A stretch of DNA of 41,557 nt from positions 1 through 41,557 of the forward strand of contig CAMDCW010000004.1 in assembly GCA_945890745.1 (NCBI GenBank), written 5' to 3'. The notes under the pieces are model-generated. The model made no database searches. It was not told the origin of the DNA and saw only the letters and a list, made by a program, of their open reading frames with translations. This document shows, piece by piece, positions 1 to 12,519 of the stretch (the stretch's first letter is position 1; each line of letters opens with the position of its first letter). Source of the DNA: Phycisphaera mikurensis NBRC 102666. Its GTDB lineage: Bacteria > Planctomycetota > Phycisphaerae > Phycisphaerales > SM1A02. A program made the position numbers and the translations under genes.

Positions 1-247
1 CGTAACGAATCAGCAGCGACTTCGGGGCGTCTGCCACGAGCTCTGCACGCATGCCGGTGATGCCAAGGTTGTAGAACCATCCGGGCACCTCAGCATCGGG
101 CCCGGAATCCGCGCGCTGTTTCCATGGTTGACCATCATCGTGGTAGTGGACCTGCGCCTGCGCGGGCGCAGCGAGCGACAGCGCGAGCGCGGTGATGGCT
201 GAGAGCGTGAGCCGTGTGGGACCTGCAGGGAGTGACTGGTGCACCAT
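1..247 (-). CDS. Secreted protein, N-terminal part only (possibly DUF6288/PDZ-like)
   Basis: The gene reads leftward from an ATG at 247 and runs off the window edge, so only about 82 residues are visible. Residues 1-31 form a classical signal peptide: a hydrophobic stretch (LTLSAITALALSLAAP) ending in AQA. The exported part continues with PGWFYNLGITGMRAEL and DAPKSLLIRY. The 'NLG-TG-RAE...DAPKSLLIRY' pattern resembles the start of planctomycete DUF6288 proteins, where it begins a PDZ-like module, but this is a weak match made by eye. It lies downstream of the PhoD-like gene on the same strand, with a strong hairpin between them, so it is probably transcribed separately. The function is unknown. 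Confidence 0.6.
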   Translation of the reverse strand, partial: MVHQSLPAGPTRLTLSAITALALSLAAPAQAQVHYHDDGQPWKQRADSGPDAEVPGWFYNLGITGMRAELVADAPKSLLIRY

Positions 248-297
248 TTTTCCGAGGGTAGCACAGCGAACAGCGCGCCCTCTCGACCTGCCCACGA

Positions 298-331
298 CAG
301 CGCCCGAGGGGGAAAACCCCCTCGGGCGCTG
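298..331 (-). terminator. Strong hairpin after the PhoD-like gene
   Basis: A perfect 15-bp inverted repeat (left arm 298-312, AAAA loop 313-316, right arm 317-331) starts 45 bases beyond the phosphatase stop codon. There is no clear T-tract on the minus strand, so it may act as a terminator or as an RNA 3' end stabiliser. Confidence 0.6.
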
Positions 332-375
332 CACCGCAATTCAACACATGTCACTTCGCTGCAAACACCGCGCAC

Positions 376-2217
376 TCACTGCGGGCACGAACCCCACGCG
401 GCCAGCACGACGGCCAAATCAGGACCGTCCACTACGCCGTCGCCGGTCAGGTCTTGCGCTGACCCTGTCGCGCCCCAAGCCGCTAGCACCACACCCAAAT
501 CAACGCCGTCCACACGACGGTTGCCGTCACGATCGGCCGGGCACGGCGCAAGGTGCGACTGCACGGTGAAGCGCTGGCGGACGGTGAGCGGGCGCGCAAT
601 GATGGCCGCCGGATCACCCGCCGCCTCTTGCGGTGTGTACCAATCAACGCCCCATGTGGTCATCGTCAGCGCCTTGGACTGCGCGTTCACCTCAAACTCA
701 GTCCAACCGTAGTGATGCACGGCAACCGGTCCACCAACCGTGAAACTGGCGGCGATGGAAGGATCTTGAATTCCTGTCGCCGAATACCCGTACTGCGACA
801 CCACGCCGTCAAGCACGTTCTGCACGAACGCATCCTGCGCTGCAGGCGGAAGCGTCAAGTAGTACGCGTACTGCTGAGCATTGAGAACACCGGTCGACAC
901 TCCAAGTTGCGCGAAGGTTGGCCCAGCCGGCGCGGAGTAGGCCACCGAACCGGTGATGATCTCAAACATGCCCGTATACAACTGCTGTTGTGGGTTGACA
1001 GGGTTCGGCACCGTCACATCATTCACGATGGTGCCGTGAAAGTCCGCCGTCACAAACACAACATCCTTGATGCCCAACTGCATGATCTGACCGAGCAGGT
1101 AGGCGCGCTCCGCTGCATAACCTTCCCAGCGATCTTCACCGGCAAGTGGGCCGAAGTTTTGCATCGGCTGCGAAGTCATGACGAACTTCCAAGTCACACC
1201 CGCTGCCTGCGCCGCTGCCAAGTTCTGCACCAGCAGTCCCAACTGCGCGTAACCCATCATGGTGCGGGCTGGATTGAACGACGCCTGGATGAACGTAAAC
1301 ACCTCGGTCGGGTCAAACGGGTTTGCCACTGGCGGCAAACTTGCGTCGCGGAACGAGCGGGTGTCGAGCAGGAACACCGCAGCATCGGTGCCCCAACTGA
1401 ATGATCGATAGAGGTTCGGGCGGCCATCAAAGCGCGCATCACCGAGCGCAGGCCACGTGGCGGGCACGATGGCGTTGTGCTCAACGAACGCCTGCAATCC
1501 GTTCACATACAGGCTGCTCTGGTTGTACCAACCGTTGACTGCATCCCATGCGCCGCCGTCAAAGTCGTTGGTGACTTCGTGATCGTCGATCATGGAGAAG
1601 GTTGGCATCGCGGCGGCAAGATCGCCCCACGGATCGATGCCGTTACTCGGTGCGTAGTTCTCAACGTGCTTGGCGCGGAACTCATTCAGCGTCTGCGCGG
1701 GGCCGTTCGGTACAGCCGGGCTTGGCACGTCTGCGTAAATGGTGTCGCCGAGTTTCACAAAGAATTCCAGGTCGCGCTCGTCCGCGTTCAAGATCGAGTT
1801 GAAGATCCCAACATCGCCGCGCCAGTCACCAGAAACACCAAAGCGCACGCCCGATGAAGCGGCGGGAGCAGCTACTGAACTTCCGCGTGCATTGAATGTC
1901 GCGGTGCGCGCTTGGCCAGCGTGGGTGGCCCGCACGAAATGACGAACGCCCGATGGAAGACCTTCCAAGAACACCTTGCCGGGTACGAGCGCATCGGTCA
2001 CGTTCAACACCGTGGAGAAGGAAACGGCGCCAAACGCGGGATCGGTGGAGACTTCAACAGTCACCTCGCCCGTGCCGGTCTTGGGAGCTACCAGAACCAC
2101 CGCGCGACCACCGATGGTGTCGCCCACCGCAACGCGCGGCGCCTCTTGTGCCCCAGCGAACGCCAGTGCAGTGGGTGCGAGTAGAACGAACGCGGAGAAC
2201 AGTGGTCGGGTCATCAT
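376..2217 (-). CDS. phoD: Secreted PhoD-like metallophosphatase with C-terminal dockerin-like repeats
   Basis: This is a predicted extracellular phosphatase or phosphodiesterase of the PhoD/PF09423 family. The ATG at 2217 (MMTRPLFSAF) is preceded by GAGGTGAC, a good ribosome binding site, so it is preferred over the upstream ATG at 2271. A signal peptide ends near AFAGA. An Ig-like N-terminal domain (to about residue 120) is followed by the metallophosphatase core: SGDWRGD, VKLGDTIYAD, MIDDHEVTNDFDGG, LLDTRSFRD, MTSQPMQNFGPL and VTADFHGTI supply the expected Asp, Asn and His metal ligands. The last 55 residues carry two Asp-rich dockerin-like repeats (DRDGNRRVDGVDLG and DLTGDGVVDGPDLA, each followed by AAWG), a common C-terminal tail in Phycisphaerae secreted proteins. 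The fold assignment is solid; the substrate cannot be told from sequence. Confidence 0.93.
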   Translation of the reverse strand: MMTRPLFSAFVLLAPTALAFAGAQEAPRVAVGDTIGGRAVVLVAPKTGTGEVTVEVSTDPAFGAVSFSTVLNVTDALVPGKVFLEGLPSGVRHFVRATHAGQARTATFNARGSSVAAPAASSGVRFGVSGDWRGDVGIFNSILNADERDLEFFVKLGDTIYADVPSPAVPNGPAQTLNEFRAKHVENYAPSNGIDPWGDLAAAMPTFSMIDDHEVTNDFDGGAWDAVNGWYNQSSLYVNGLQAFVEHNAIVPATWPALGDARFDGRPNLYRSFSWGTDAAVFLLDTRSFRDASLPPVANPFDPTEVFTFIQASFNPARTMMGYAQLGLLVQNLAAAQAAGVTWKFVMTSQPMQNFGPLAGEDRWEGYAAERAYLLGQIMQLGIKDVVFVTADFHGTIVNDVTVPNPVNPQQQLYTGMFEIITGSVAYSAPAGPTFAQLGVSTGVLNAQQYAYYLTLPPAAQDAFVQNVLDGVVSQYGYSATGIQDPSIAASFTVGGPVAVHHYGWTEFEVNAQSKALTMTTWGVDWYTPQEAAGDPAAIIARPLTVRQRFTVQSHLAPCPADRDGNRRVDGVDLGVVLAAWGATGSAQDLTGDGVVDGPDLAVVLAAWGSCPQ

Positions 2218-2670
2218 GTCACCTCGTACGGCGGCGGGGCCGAGCGCCCGTGCCAAAGATGTTGGGGGCACCCCAAGTTGGGGAGCGTGAGGAAGAAAGG
2301 ATGACGAGCGCGTGCTTTGATTTCGTCACGACCCAGTCAAGATCTGGCGTTGATCGCACCCCGATTTCGTTGGGGAAATGTCAGGGAATTGCAAAGCGTC
2401 GCGAAAGGCACGCCGACTCCGAAATTGCTCCCATTCCTCCCGGACCATTTTGGGGCGCGGGACGGAACTTGCGGGATTCGCACGGTCGGGGCTCCGAAAT
2501 TGCTCCCAGTCCTCCGGGAACACCCGTTCCTGGGGGTTGCGTGTTTCAAATTTTGTTGAAACAACGAAACCGAAGGCCGTTGACGCGCGAAGCCGGGGGA
2601 CGGACTTCAAATTCCGTCCACGCGCGCCGCGCGATCGGGTTCTCGGACTATTTCATAGAAAGCTACCACC
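2218..2670. other. Divergent intergenic region with repeats and hairpins
   Basis: This stretch separates the divergent phosphatase and fasciclin genes and has no convincing gene. It contains TTGGGG (2262-2267), CCCCAA (2271-2276) and TTGGGG (2278-2283), so the middle element can pair with either neighbour. It also holds a direct repeat (2417-2443 and 2492-2518) and a perfect 8-bp inverted repeat TGTTTCAA/TTGAAACA at 2542-2563. Translations of the region are low-quality in all frames. Confidence 0.6.
2417..2518. repeat. Imperfect 27-bp direct repeat pair
   Basis: CTCCGAAATTGCTCCCA begins copy 1 at 2417 with T in place of the final A at the variable site. The same block begins copy 2 at 2492. 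Both copies then continue TCCTCC-CGG. Copy-to-copy distance is 75 bp. The origin is unknown; it could be a dispersed intergenic element. Confidence 0.7.
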
Positions 2671-3198
2671 ATGTTCTGCAAGATCTGCCTCGCAACCACC
2701 GTCCTCTCCCTCTCCACCGCGTTCGCCATTGCAGCCCCACAGGCTGACACCAAGGCCCCGCCGGCACCAGCCGCCAAGGCGCCAGCCAACATCGTGAAGA
2801 CCGCGCAAGACGCTGGCAAGTTCAAGACCCTGGTCGAACTGCTCGTGATCGCCGACCTCGTTGACACCCTCAACGGCCCAGGTCCATTCACCGTGTTTGC
2901 ACCAACCGATGAGGCTTTCGCAAAGCTCCCACCGGAAACTGTTGCTGCCCTCAAGAAGGATCCAAAGGCACTCGCCAAGATTCTCACCTACCACGTTGCA
3001 GCAGGCAATGTTGGTGCAGCCGAAGTCATGAAGTTGAAGGAAGTCAAGACCGTTGAAGGTCAGCCAGTCATGATCACCATCAAGGAAGGCAAGGTCATGC
3101 TGAACGATTCCGCAACCGTCATTGCCGCCGATGTCAAGACAAGCAACGGCGTCATTCACATCATTGACACCGTTATCTTGCCACCAGCCAAGAAGTAA
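2671..3198 (+). CDS. Secreted fasciclin (FAS1) domain protein
   Basis: A 175-aa protein with an N-terminal signal peptide (cleavage probably after FAIAA), a short Ala/Pro/Lys-rich linker and a single FAS1 domain from about residue 38. The two conserved FAS1 blocks are visible: H1 as [17 protein letters not shown] and H2 as [13 protein letters not shown], with the YH motif (LTYHV) between them. Single-domain bacterial FAS1 proteins are exported and generally linked to adhesion or the cell envelope. The ATG at 2671 places the signal sequence directly at the start; the ribosome binding site is weak. A strong hairpin follows 49 bases after the stop, so the gene is probably a single-gene unit. The family assignment is firm; the ligand is unknown. 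Confidence 0.95.
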   Translation: MFCKICLATTVLSLSTAFAIAAPQADTKAPPAPAAKAPANIVKTAQDAGKFKTLVELLVIADLVDTLNGPGPFTVFAPTDEAFAKLPPETVAALKKDPKALAKILTYHVAAGNVGAAEVMKLKEVKTVEGQPVMITIKEGKVMLNDSATVIAADVKTSNGVIHIIDTVILPPAKK

Positions 3199-3239
3199 TT
3201 GGCGGACAGGCTGAATCACTGTTGGTCAGCCGTTATTGA

Positions 3240-6757
<3,518 letters not shown>

Positions 6758-6763
6758 CCTTGC

Positions 6764-6791
6764 AATATACCATTTGATTTCTAATTTGCAA
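6764..6791 (-). promoter_or_regulatory. Sigma70-like promoter of the DUF4143 ATPase gene
   Basis: On the minus strand TTGCAA (6786-6791) and TATATT (6764-6769) are separated by 16 bp in an AT-rich pocket. The -10 box ends only 6 bases before the ATG, so the transcript would have little or no leader. An inverted repeat CTAATT/AATTAG (6781-6798) overlaps the -35 region and could be an operator. Confidence 0.5.
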
Positions 6792-6810
6792 GAATTAGAT
6801 CTTGCCGAGC

Positions 6811-6829
6811 TGCGGCCATTTTAGCCGCA
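6811..6829 (-). terminator. Hairpin downstream of the secreted protein gene
   Basis: A 6-bp perfect stem TGCGGC/GCCGCA with a 7-nt AT-rich loop, located 37 bases past the stop of the gene ending at 6866. There is no long T-tract, so termination is only possible. Confidence 0.35.
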
Positions 6830-6865
6830 AAGACCGGTTCCTTGCATGCTTAGGGACCACCCCGC

Positions 6866-8566
6866 CTACTTACGCGGTGCGGCAGCACTATCAATCTCCT
6901 GCCGCGTTGCGATCGGCACATAGCCAATCTCTAAACCCTTCGGCGGTTGCACGATTTGCGCAGGATCAAGCTTCGCAAGCGCGCCCGCCGTCGGCGGCGC
7001 GAGGTACTCGCGATCCTTGGTCCACTCGCGGTGCATCTTCTCCACAAGCACCTGAATACGTTCGCGCTCTTCCTTGGTGATGTCCGCATGCTGCATCGCT
7101 GGCTGATCGGCAAAGCGATACCAGTAGTACGTGACCACGCTGCCATCGCCAAGATGCGCTTGGAACGGGCCGGCTACCGGGCCGGGAATTTTCCACGCGC
7201 TCTGCGCGTCTTCCGGCGTGTCGTACGGAGCCTCTGCATCCTCACGTGGTCGATCGAACTTGACGCGCGCAAGCCCGGTTGAACTCGGCACATCCTTCGC
7301 AGCCGCCACCACCCACTGCGATTTCTTCTCATTCGTCTTCAGTTTGAAATACTCCGGCAGCGCTACCAGGTCACCCGCGGGCGAAGACATGCGCCTGACG
7401 CGCGATGCATCCCACTCGTATCCATACGTTGTCGGATCGGCAGCGATTGGCCTACCAAACGACTTCCACGCGATACCGATCTTCTTGTCGTCTGACGCAC
7501 CATCGGGATAGATCTGCCAAGTGGAATCACCCTCGGAACGAAACTTCTGCACGTATTCACCAGCAGGATTCACCGCCCCACTCGCCTTTGCTCCGCCATC
7601 AAACCACACCTTCACCGCATCCCACATCGCTGACTTCTTGTAACTCGTCAACCGATGCAGCACGACCGTCTTTCCATCCGCGCCCACCGGAAACCGCGTC
7701 GGCGCCACGCGCGCAAATGAATCGCCCTTCGCATCAACCGCCAGCATCGCTGGCACATACTGCGTCTCCATCTGGAACGCTTTATTCGGGTCCGACGGTC
7801 GCGAGTCAAGCAGCAGACCCGCGTACTTGGCATCCACCTCCGCGGAGTGAGACCAGAAGTACGGCGTGAAAAAACACACCGGACCCTTGAAATTGCGCGT
7901 GTTCAAGAACAGCGTCCAGCAATTGTCACCACTCGGAATGTTCGTGCCACCAGTTGTTGGTTTCGCCGCAACCAGTGGCAGCGGCAAGTATCCGTAGCCA
8001 AACAAATCGCCGCGCGTTCCCTGCGCGATATTCAGTCCGTCAATTGGAAACAAGAGCCACGGACTGAGTTGCGCAACTCCGTACAGACCAGCGGGCTTCT
8101 TCCAATCGCCCGCGCCGTGGGCGGGACCATTCGCAATCTCCTTGAAGTTCACCGCCACTCCGCCCATGATGAACTTGGGTGTTTCAGTTGGAAACCGCGT
8201 ATCGCGCCACCAACCAAGCCCACCCTCAATGTCGGAGTACAGATCCTTCGGTGCCGCGCCTTCGTACTGCGCGTGCATCCACGTACCGAACAATCCCGTC
8301 TGGAACCGATGCCCCGGATAGTGTTCAAGCAGCGGCCACGCCGCGGCGTACAAAGAAAATCCCGCATTGAATTCCGCAGGCACCTGCTCGCAGCCAACCA
8401 GCATGTACCCCGCCATCTCCGCATTCTGCGGTGCAGTGGTCTGCGTCGAAACTTTCTGCGCCGAAACTTTCTGCGGCGAAGCGGTCGCCGCCTTCGCCTT
8501 CTCTTGAGCCATCGCGGCGACTGTGAGTGCGAGCGGCAGCAGCGCGGCAAGCGTGATCGAATTCAT
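6866..8566 (-). CDS. Secreted protein of unknown function, 566 aa
   Basis: I do not recognise the family. The first 20 residues are a signal peptide ending AAMAQ. A low-complexity linker with a short internal duplication (QKVSAQKVSTQ) follows, encoded by a near-repeat of GAAACTTTCTGCG at 8449-8475. The remainder is a large Trp- and Tyr-rich globular region with no obvious transmembrane segments, and the C-terminus is charged with many Pro residues. It starts 43 bp after the stop of the SLC13-type permease on the same strand, so the two could be co-transcribed and the exported protein might process or bind what the permease imports. That link is inference only. Confidence 0.85.
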   Translation of the reverse strand: MNSITLAALLPLALTVAAMAQEKAKAATASPQKVSAQKVSTQTTAPQNAEMAGYMLVGCEQVPAEFNAGFSLYAAAWPLLEHYPGHRFQTGLFGTWMHAQYEGAAPKDLYSDIEGGLGWWRDTRFPTETPKFIMGGVAVNFKEIANGPAHGAGDWKKPAGLYGVAQLSPWLLFPIDGLNIAQGTRGDLFGYGYLPLPLVAAKPTTGGTNIPSGDNCWTLFLNTRNFKGPVCFFTPYFWSHSAEVDAKYAGLLLDSRPSDPNKAFQMETQYVPAMLAVDAKGDSFARVAPTRFPVGADGKTVVLHRLTSYKKSAMWDAVKVWFDGGAKASGAVNPAGEYVQKFRSEGDSTWQIYPDGASDDKKIGIAWKSFGRPIAADPTTYGYEWDASRVRRMSSPAGDLVALPEYFKLKTNEKKSQWVVAAAKDVPSSTGLARVKFDRPREDAEAPYDTPEDAQSAWKIPGPVAGPFQAHLGDGSVVTYYWYRFADQPAMQHADITKEERERIQVLVEKMHREWTKDREYLAPPTAGALAKLDPAQIVQPPKGLEIGYVPIATRQEIDSAAAPRK

Positions 8567-8609
8567 GCCCCAAGTATCCCACGGACCGCAGCCATTCGCC
8601 CGCGATCAC

Positions 8610-10058
8610 TCACAGCAATACCTTCGCCATCACCACGATCGCCACCACATCCAATATGAGTCCCGCGCGCATCATGTCACGACTGCGGACGTGGCCACTT
8701 GCGTACACCAGCGCGTTGGGCGGCGTTCCAACTGGTAGCGCAAATGCCCAACTGGCAGCAAAGACTGCCGGAATCACCAGCGTCTCCGGCTTCACCCCAA
8801 GCCCCGGCGCCAGGCCACCCACGATCGGCACTGCCATCGCCGCCAGCGTGGTGTTCGACCCAACTTCGCTACTAAACACCAGGAGCGTCACCATGATGGC
8901 GAGCACCGCCAGTGACGGCAACGTTCCTGCTGAATGAATGATGGTTCCAAGCGATGTGGAAAGCCCGGTGCGCTGCATCGCATCGGCAAGGCACAAGCCG
9001 CCGCCGAAGAGAACCAACACGCGCCACGGCACCTTTGCAAACGCAGCGCCGTCAAGAATGCCCCGACCAGGTCGATCCTTGCTCGGCACCATGAAGAGAA
9101 GTACCGCTGCGCCCACGCCGATGGTTCCATCCTTCAACGATGGCAACAGTGTGGCGTACAACGGCTGGCTCACCCACGCCGTCACTGCAAGTACAAAGAT
9201 TCCAAGTGCAAACCATCCATCGCGGCTCACAGGCTGATTGCGATGGTCACCGGCTGGCACCGAAATGCCGCGCGCGGGATATAGCCACACGCCAAGCACT
9301 GCAATAGCAATCGGCAGAAACACCGCGGTGGTTGGCACGCTGAAGCGCAACCACCGAACGAAATCCATCTCCACGCCATTCTTACGAAGCCACTCCACGG
9401 CGATCGGGTTCGGCGGACTACCGATGATGGTGAGCGCGCCACCGATACTCGCCGCAAACGCAACTCCAAGAAATAGCGAAGTACCAAAGCGCGCCGCCGC
9501 TGCGCGACCAGCGTCATCCGTTGCAGCGCCGCGTGCACGCGCGGCGAGCGCCACCGCCAGCGGCAGCATGGTGGCAGTGGTTGCCAAGTTGCTGACAAAC
9601 GCGCTCATCACGGCAGTGGCAAGCATCACGGCAGTCAATACGCGCAGCGGTGAGGTGCCCGCGCGCCGCACCAGCCACGAAGCAAAGCGTGAAGACATGG
9701 CGGTGCGTTCGAGCGCCAATGCAAGCAACGCGCCGCCGCCGAAAAGAAAGATCACGTCGTTTGCAAACGGCGCAGCTATCTCGGCGGGCGTGCCGATCCC
9801 CAGGACACCAAGCGCTACCAGTGGAATGAGCCCGGTAACTGCGGGTTCAACAGCAAGTGTCACCCACCAAGTGGCCATCAGTGCAAGCAGCGCGAACACC
9901 CACGTTGCATCCGGCGCAAGACCCAAGCTCGGGCCTGCAAACCACGCCACCGCTGCCAGCGCGGGGCCAACAACCAGCCCAAGCCGCTCGACAAATCGAG
10001 ACCCAATCTCCACTTCCCCCGCGAGTTCTTCGTCCTGCGATTGCGTGGGCTGTGCCAT
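8610..10058 (-). CDS. SLC13/DASS-family anion permease
   Basis: A multi-spanning inner-membrane transporter of the divalent anion:Na+ symporter (SLC13/DASS/CitT) family. It shows the two symmetric substrate-site motifs, SNLATTATMLP and GSNTTLAAMAVPI, plus SPPNPIAVEW and VGTPPNALVYASG. About 11-12 hydrophobic segments are apparent. The substrate could be dicarboxylates, citrate, sulfate or a similar anion and cannot be assigned. I chose the ATG at 10058 (MAQPTQSQDE), which begins a hydrophilic N-terminus of about 30 residues; the upstream ATG at 10139 adds a Pro-rich stretch that looks untranslated. It sits upstream of the unknown secreted protein on the same strand. A 40-codon segment of this family recurs as a relic at 12520-12639. 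Confidence 0.93.
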   Translation of the reverse strand: MAQPTQSQDEELAGEVEIGSRFVERLGLVVGPALAAVAWFAGPSLGLAPDATWVFALLALMATWWVTLAVEPAVTGLIPLVALGVLGIGTPAEIAAPFANDVIFLFGGGALLALALERTAMSSRFASWLVRRAGTSPLRVLTAVMLATAVMSAFVSNLATTATMLPLAVALAARARGAATDDAGRAAAARFGTSLFLGVAFAASIGGALTIIGSPPNPIAVEWLRKNGVEMDFVRWLRFSVPTTAVFLPIAIAVLGVWLYPARGISVPAGDHRNQPVSRDGWFALGIFVLAVTAWVSQPLYATLLPSLKDGTIGVGAAVLLFMVPSKDRPGRGILDGAAFAKVPWRVLVLFGGGLCLADAMQRTGLSTSLGTIIHSAGTLPSLAVLAIMVTLLVFSSEVGSNTTLAAMAVPIVGGLAPGLGVKPETLVIPAVFAASWAFALPVGTPPNALVYASGHVRSRDMMRAGLILDVVAIVVMAKVLL

Positions 10059-10194
10059 CGGCGGTAAGGGTAGCGGAGCCGGATGGGGTCGAAAGTTCAC
10101 CAAATCGTCGATGAGGGGGCTTGCCCCCACCATACCCACAATAACCTCGTACTACTGCCTTCACCCACCGACCCTGACCCCAAGGAATGTGTTT

Positions 10195-12465
10195 GTGCTG
10201 ATCAACCACCGCTGCGCGCAACTCGCTTTCGCTATCGCCGCCACAGTCACTGCATGCGCCCATGCAGAAGTACCCGCGCCGTACAACGTTGCGACCGGCC
10301 AGGCGGCGCAGGTCACGGTGCGCATCACCACCACCAATAGTTCTGGCACGCAGTTCAGTGAAGACTCAATGATCGTGCCCGTCACTGGCATCGGTAGTTT
10401 CGGGCTGCTTCCAAACACGCCGCCCTTCACATTCGCCGAAATGAAGGCAGGTTCCAAGTTGAATTTCGGCGGCGGAAGCCTGGACTTCCAGCTCCTGTGC
10501 GGCGTGTTCGGGTGTGTACCGGTCAATGTGAATTTAAGCACCACCACCGCCACCATGATCGCCAATACTGGTGCATCAATCGTCGGCTCCGGGCGCGCCG
10601 ACTTTGGTACGACATGGACCCTGAGCGGTAACTATGTGACCACTACGCCGTTCTCATCATCGCCCGGCACGCTCGACGCCACCTCTGTTGCCCCGTTCGG
10701 TACCACGTTCACCTTCGACGCCACCGGATTCATCGGCAGCCAACTCACCATCGGCGCCATCGAAGGCGACCTTGATCCTTCCAGCTTCCCCGCCGGCACC
10801 ACTGCGCGCATCCGCACAACAGTGGTCTTTGGCAACACCTACATTGAGGGTCCGTACTACCTCGGCCCGCCGCCAAGCTGCGGCACTGGTGAGCCGTGCA
10901 ACACGCCGCATAGCGCGAGCGGCTGCGCCAACTCCGCATGTTGCGCGATTGTGTGCGGCATTGATCCGGCGTGCTGCACCGTTTCGTGGGATTCACTGTG
11001 CGTGAACATCGCCGTGGAGCGTTGCAACCTGACCCCTGAGAACGACCACTGCAACGCTGCCCGCCCACTCGGCTTCGGTCGCTATCCCTTCACAACATTG
11101 AACACGGATACCGACGGCCCGCCCCTCATTTCTGAGTGCGCAGACCCTGGAACGAGCGGCCTATTCACCAACGATGTGTGGTTCCGCGTTGTTCCACCAG
11201 TGAACGGCGGCTTGGCGGTTTCCACCTGTAATCACTCGGGCTTCGACACCAACATTGTCATCTACGGTTCGTGCGGCGGAGTTCCGCTTGCCTGCAATGA
11301 CAACGACTCCGTCTGCAACGGAGGCACCTCACGCCTCATCGTTCCATGCACGGCGGGCGAGCTCTATCTGATCCGCGTCGGTGGCAAGGGCGTAAGCGGC
11401 ACTGGCGAAATCGACATCGCACTCGGTGACCCGGCACCAATCGCGGATGGCCTAGCCATGCAGTGGCCAGCATCGCAAGGTGGCAACGACCACTGGTACG
11501 CGGTGTACGCACTCGACGGCAGCAAGACGTTTGAAGAAGCGCAGGCCACTGCGATCGCGCTCGGCGGCTACCCCGCAACCATCACTTCGGCCGCAGAGAG
11601 TGAGTTCATTCGCACCCGCGCAACCCCAACGCTCCTTGGCGGTCCAACCGCATTCGGACTATTGCAGGCACCGGGCTCCGCGGAGCCTGCTGGTGGTTGG
11701 GGATGGTCCAACGGCGAACCACTCGGCTACACCAACTGGAATCCTGGCGAACCCAACAACGTCGGCAGCGAGAATTGGGGTGTCGTCTATCCCAACGGTA
11801 AGTGGAATGACGATCGCGATTCGTTTGGCAACGTGCTCGTGGAATTCAACAGTGATCCGCAACTCAACACGGCCACATGGACGACCGCTGAAGGTGGCAA
11901 CGGAAAGACCTATTCCGCCGTGATTCTCCCCACACGCGTGACTTGGCAACAAGCGAAGGTCTATGCGGAATCGCTCGGCGCGCAGTTGGTGTCCATGGAG
12001 ACGCAAGCAGAGTTGCAGTGGATCTACCGCCGCTTCGCAGCGTTCACCAACATGTGGACCATGACCGGCTACAACGTCGGACCGTGGGTTGGACTGAGCC
12101 GCGAAAGTGGTGATTGGCTTTGGCAGTCCGGCGAACCAGTGACTGAGTCTCCATGGTTACCAGGTGAGCCAAACCTCACTGGCGACTTCGCCTGCTTCTA
12201 CGGCGGCGGAGACGGCCCACTTCCCGGCCTCGACGACACCTTTGAAGCCAACGCGCGTCGCGCGCTGATCATCGAGTTCCCTGCTCCCCCGTGCCTCGGC
12301 GACATCGACAACGACGGCATCGTGGGCGGCGCCGACCTTGGTCTCATGCTCGGAAGTTGGGGAGCATGCCCCTCCGGTCCGTGCCTCGCCGATCTCAACA
12401 ACGACGGCGTGATTACCGGCAGCGATCTCGGATTGCTGCTCGGTCAATGGGGCGCATGCCCGTGA
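10195..12465 (+). CDS. Secreted protein with two C-type-lectin-like domains and C-terminal dockerin-like repeats
   Basis: About 756 aa, starting at a GTG (10195) about nine bases after AAGGA; a GTG at 10189 is an alternative. The reading frame is open much further upstream, but that part is antisense to the permease. The order is: signal peptide (QLAFAIAATVTACAHA), an N-terminal beta-rich domain, a Cys-rich block (CANSACCAIVCGIDPACC, WDSLC), a PPC-like beta domain (NDVWFRVVPP...TCNHSGFDTNI), then two C-type-lectin-like domains with the marker strings TNWNPGEPNN and SPWLPGEPNL. The last 55 residues hold two dockerin-like repeats (DIDNDGIVGGADLG, DLNNDGVITGSDLG, each ending WGACP). It is probably a surface or extracellular carbohydrate- or matrix-binding protein. 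No catalytic domain is seen. Confidence 0.9.
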   Translation: MLINHRCAQLAFAIAATVTACAHAEVPAPYNVATGQAAQVTVRITTTNSSGTQFSEDSMIVPVTGIGSFGLLPNTPPFTFAEMKAGSKLNFGGGSLDFQLLCGVFGCVPVNVNLSTTTATMIANTGASIVGSGRADFGTTWTLSGNYVTTTPFSSSPGTLDATSVAPFGTTFTFDATGFIGSQLTIGAIEGDLDPSSFPAGTTARIRTTVVFGNTYIEGPYYLGPPPSCGTGEPCNTPHSASGCANSACCAIVCGIDPACCTVSWDSLCVNIAVERCNLTPENDHCNAARPLGFGRYPFTTLNTDTDGPPLISECADPGTSGLFTNDVWFRVVPPVNGGLAVSTCNHSGFDTNIVIYGSCGGVPLACNDNDSVCNGGTSRLIVPCTAGELYLIRVGGKGVSGTGEIDIALGDPAPIADGLAMQWPASQGGNDHWYAVYALDGSKTFEEAQATAIALGGYPATITSAAESEFIRTRATPTLLGGPTAFGLLQAPGSAEPAGGWGWSNGEPLGYTNWNPGEPNNVGSENWGVVYPNGKWNDDRDSFGNVLVEFNSDPQLNTATWTTAEGGNGKTYSAVILPTRVTWQQAKVYAESLGAQLVSMETQAELQWIYRRFAAFTNMWTMTGYNVGPWVGLSRESGDWLWQSGEPVTESPWLPGEPNLTGDFACFYGGGDGPLPGLDDTFEANARRALIIEFPAPPCLGDIDNDGIVGGADLGLMLGSWGACPSGPCLADLNNDGVITGSDLGLLLGQWGACP

Positions 12466-12519
12466 ACTGACGGGATGGGGCCTCGACATCCGTTCAGTTG
12501 TTTCACACGCTCCGCCGAC

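Noticed and set aside
192-712. Plus-strand frames opposite the phosphatase and the left-edge gene
   Set aside because: Arg/Pro/His-rich shadow translations; they cross the perfect hairpin at 298-331 and have no family features.
9238-10190. Open frame extending the lectin-protein gene about 950 bp upstream
   Set aside because: It is the antisense of the permease gene, is Ala/Ser/Arg/Pro-rich, and the signal peptide appears only after the GTG at 10189-10195.
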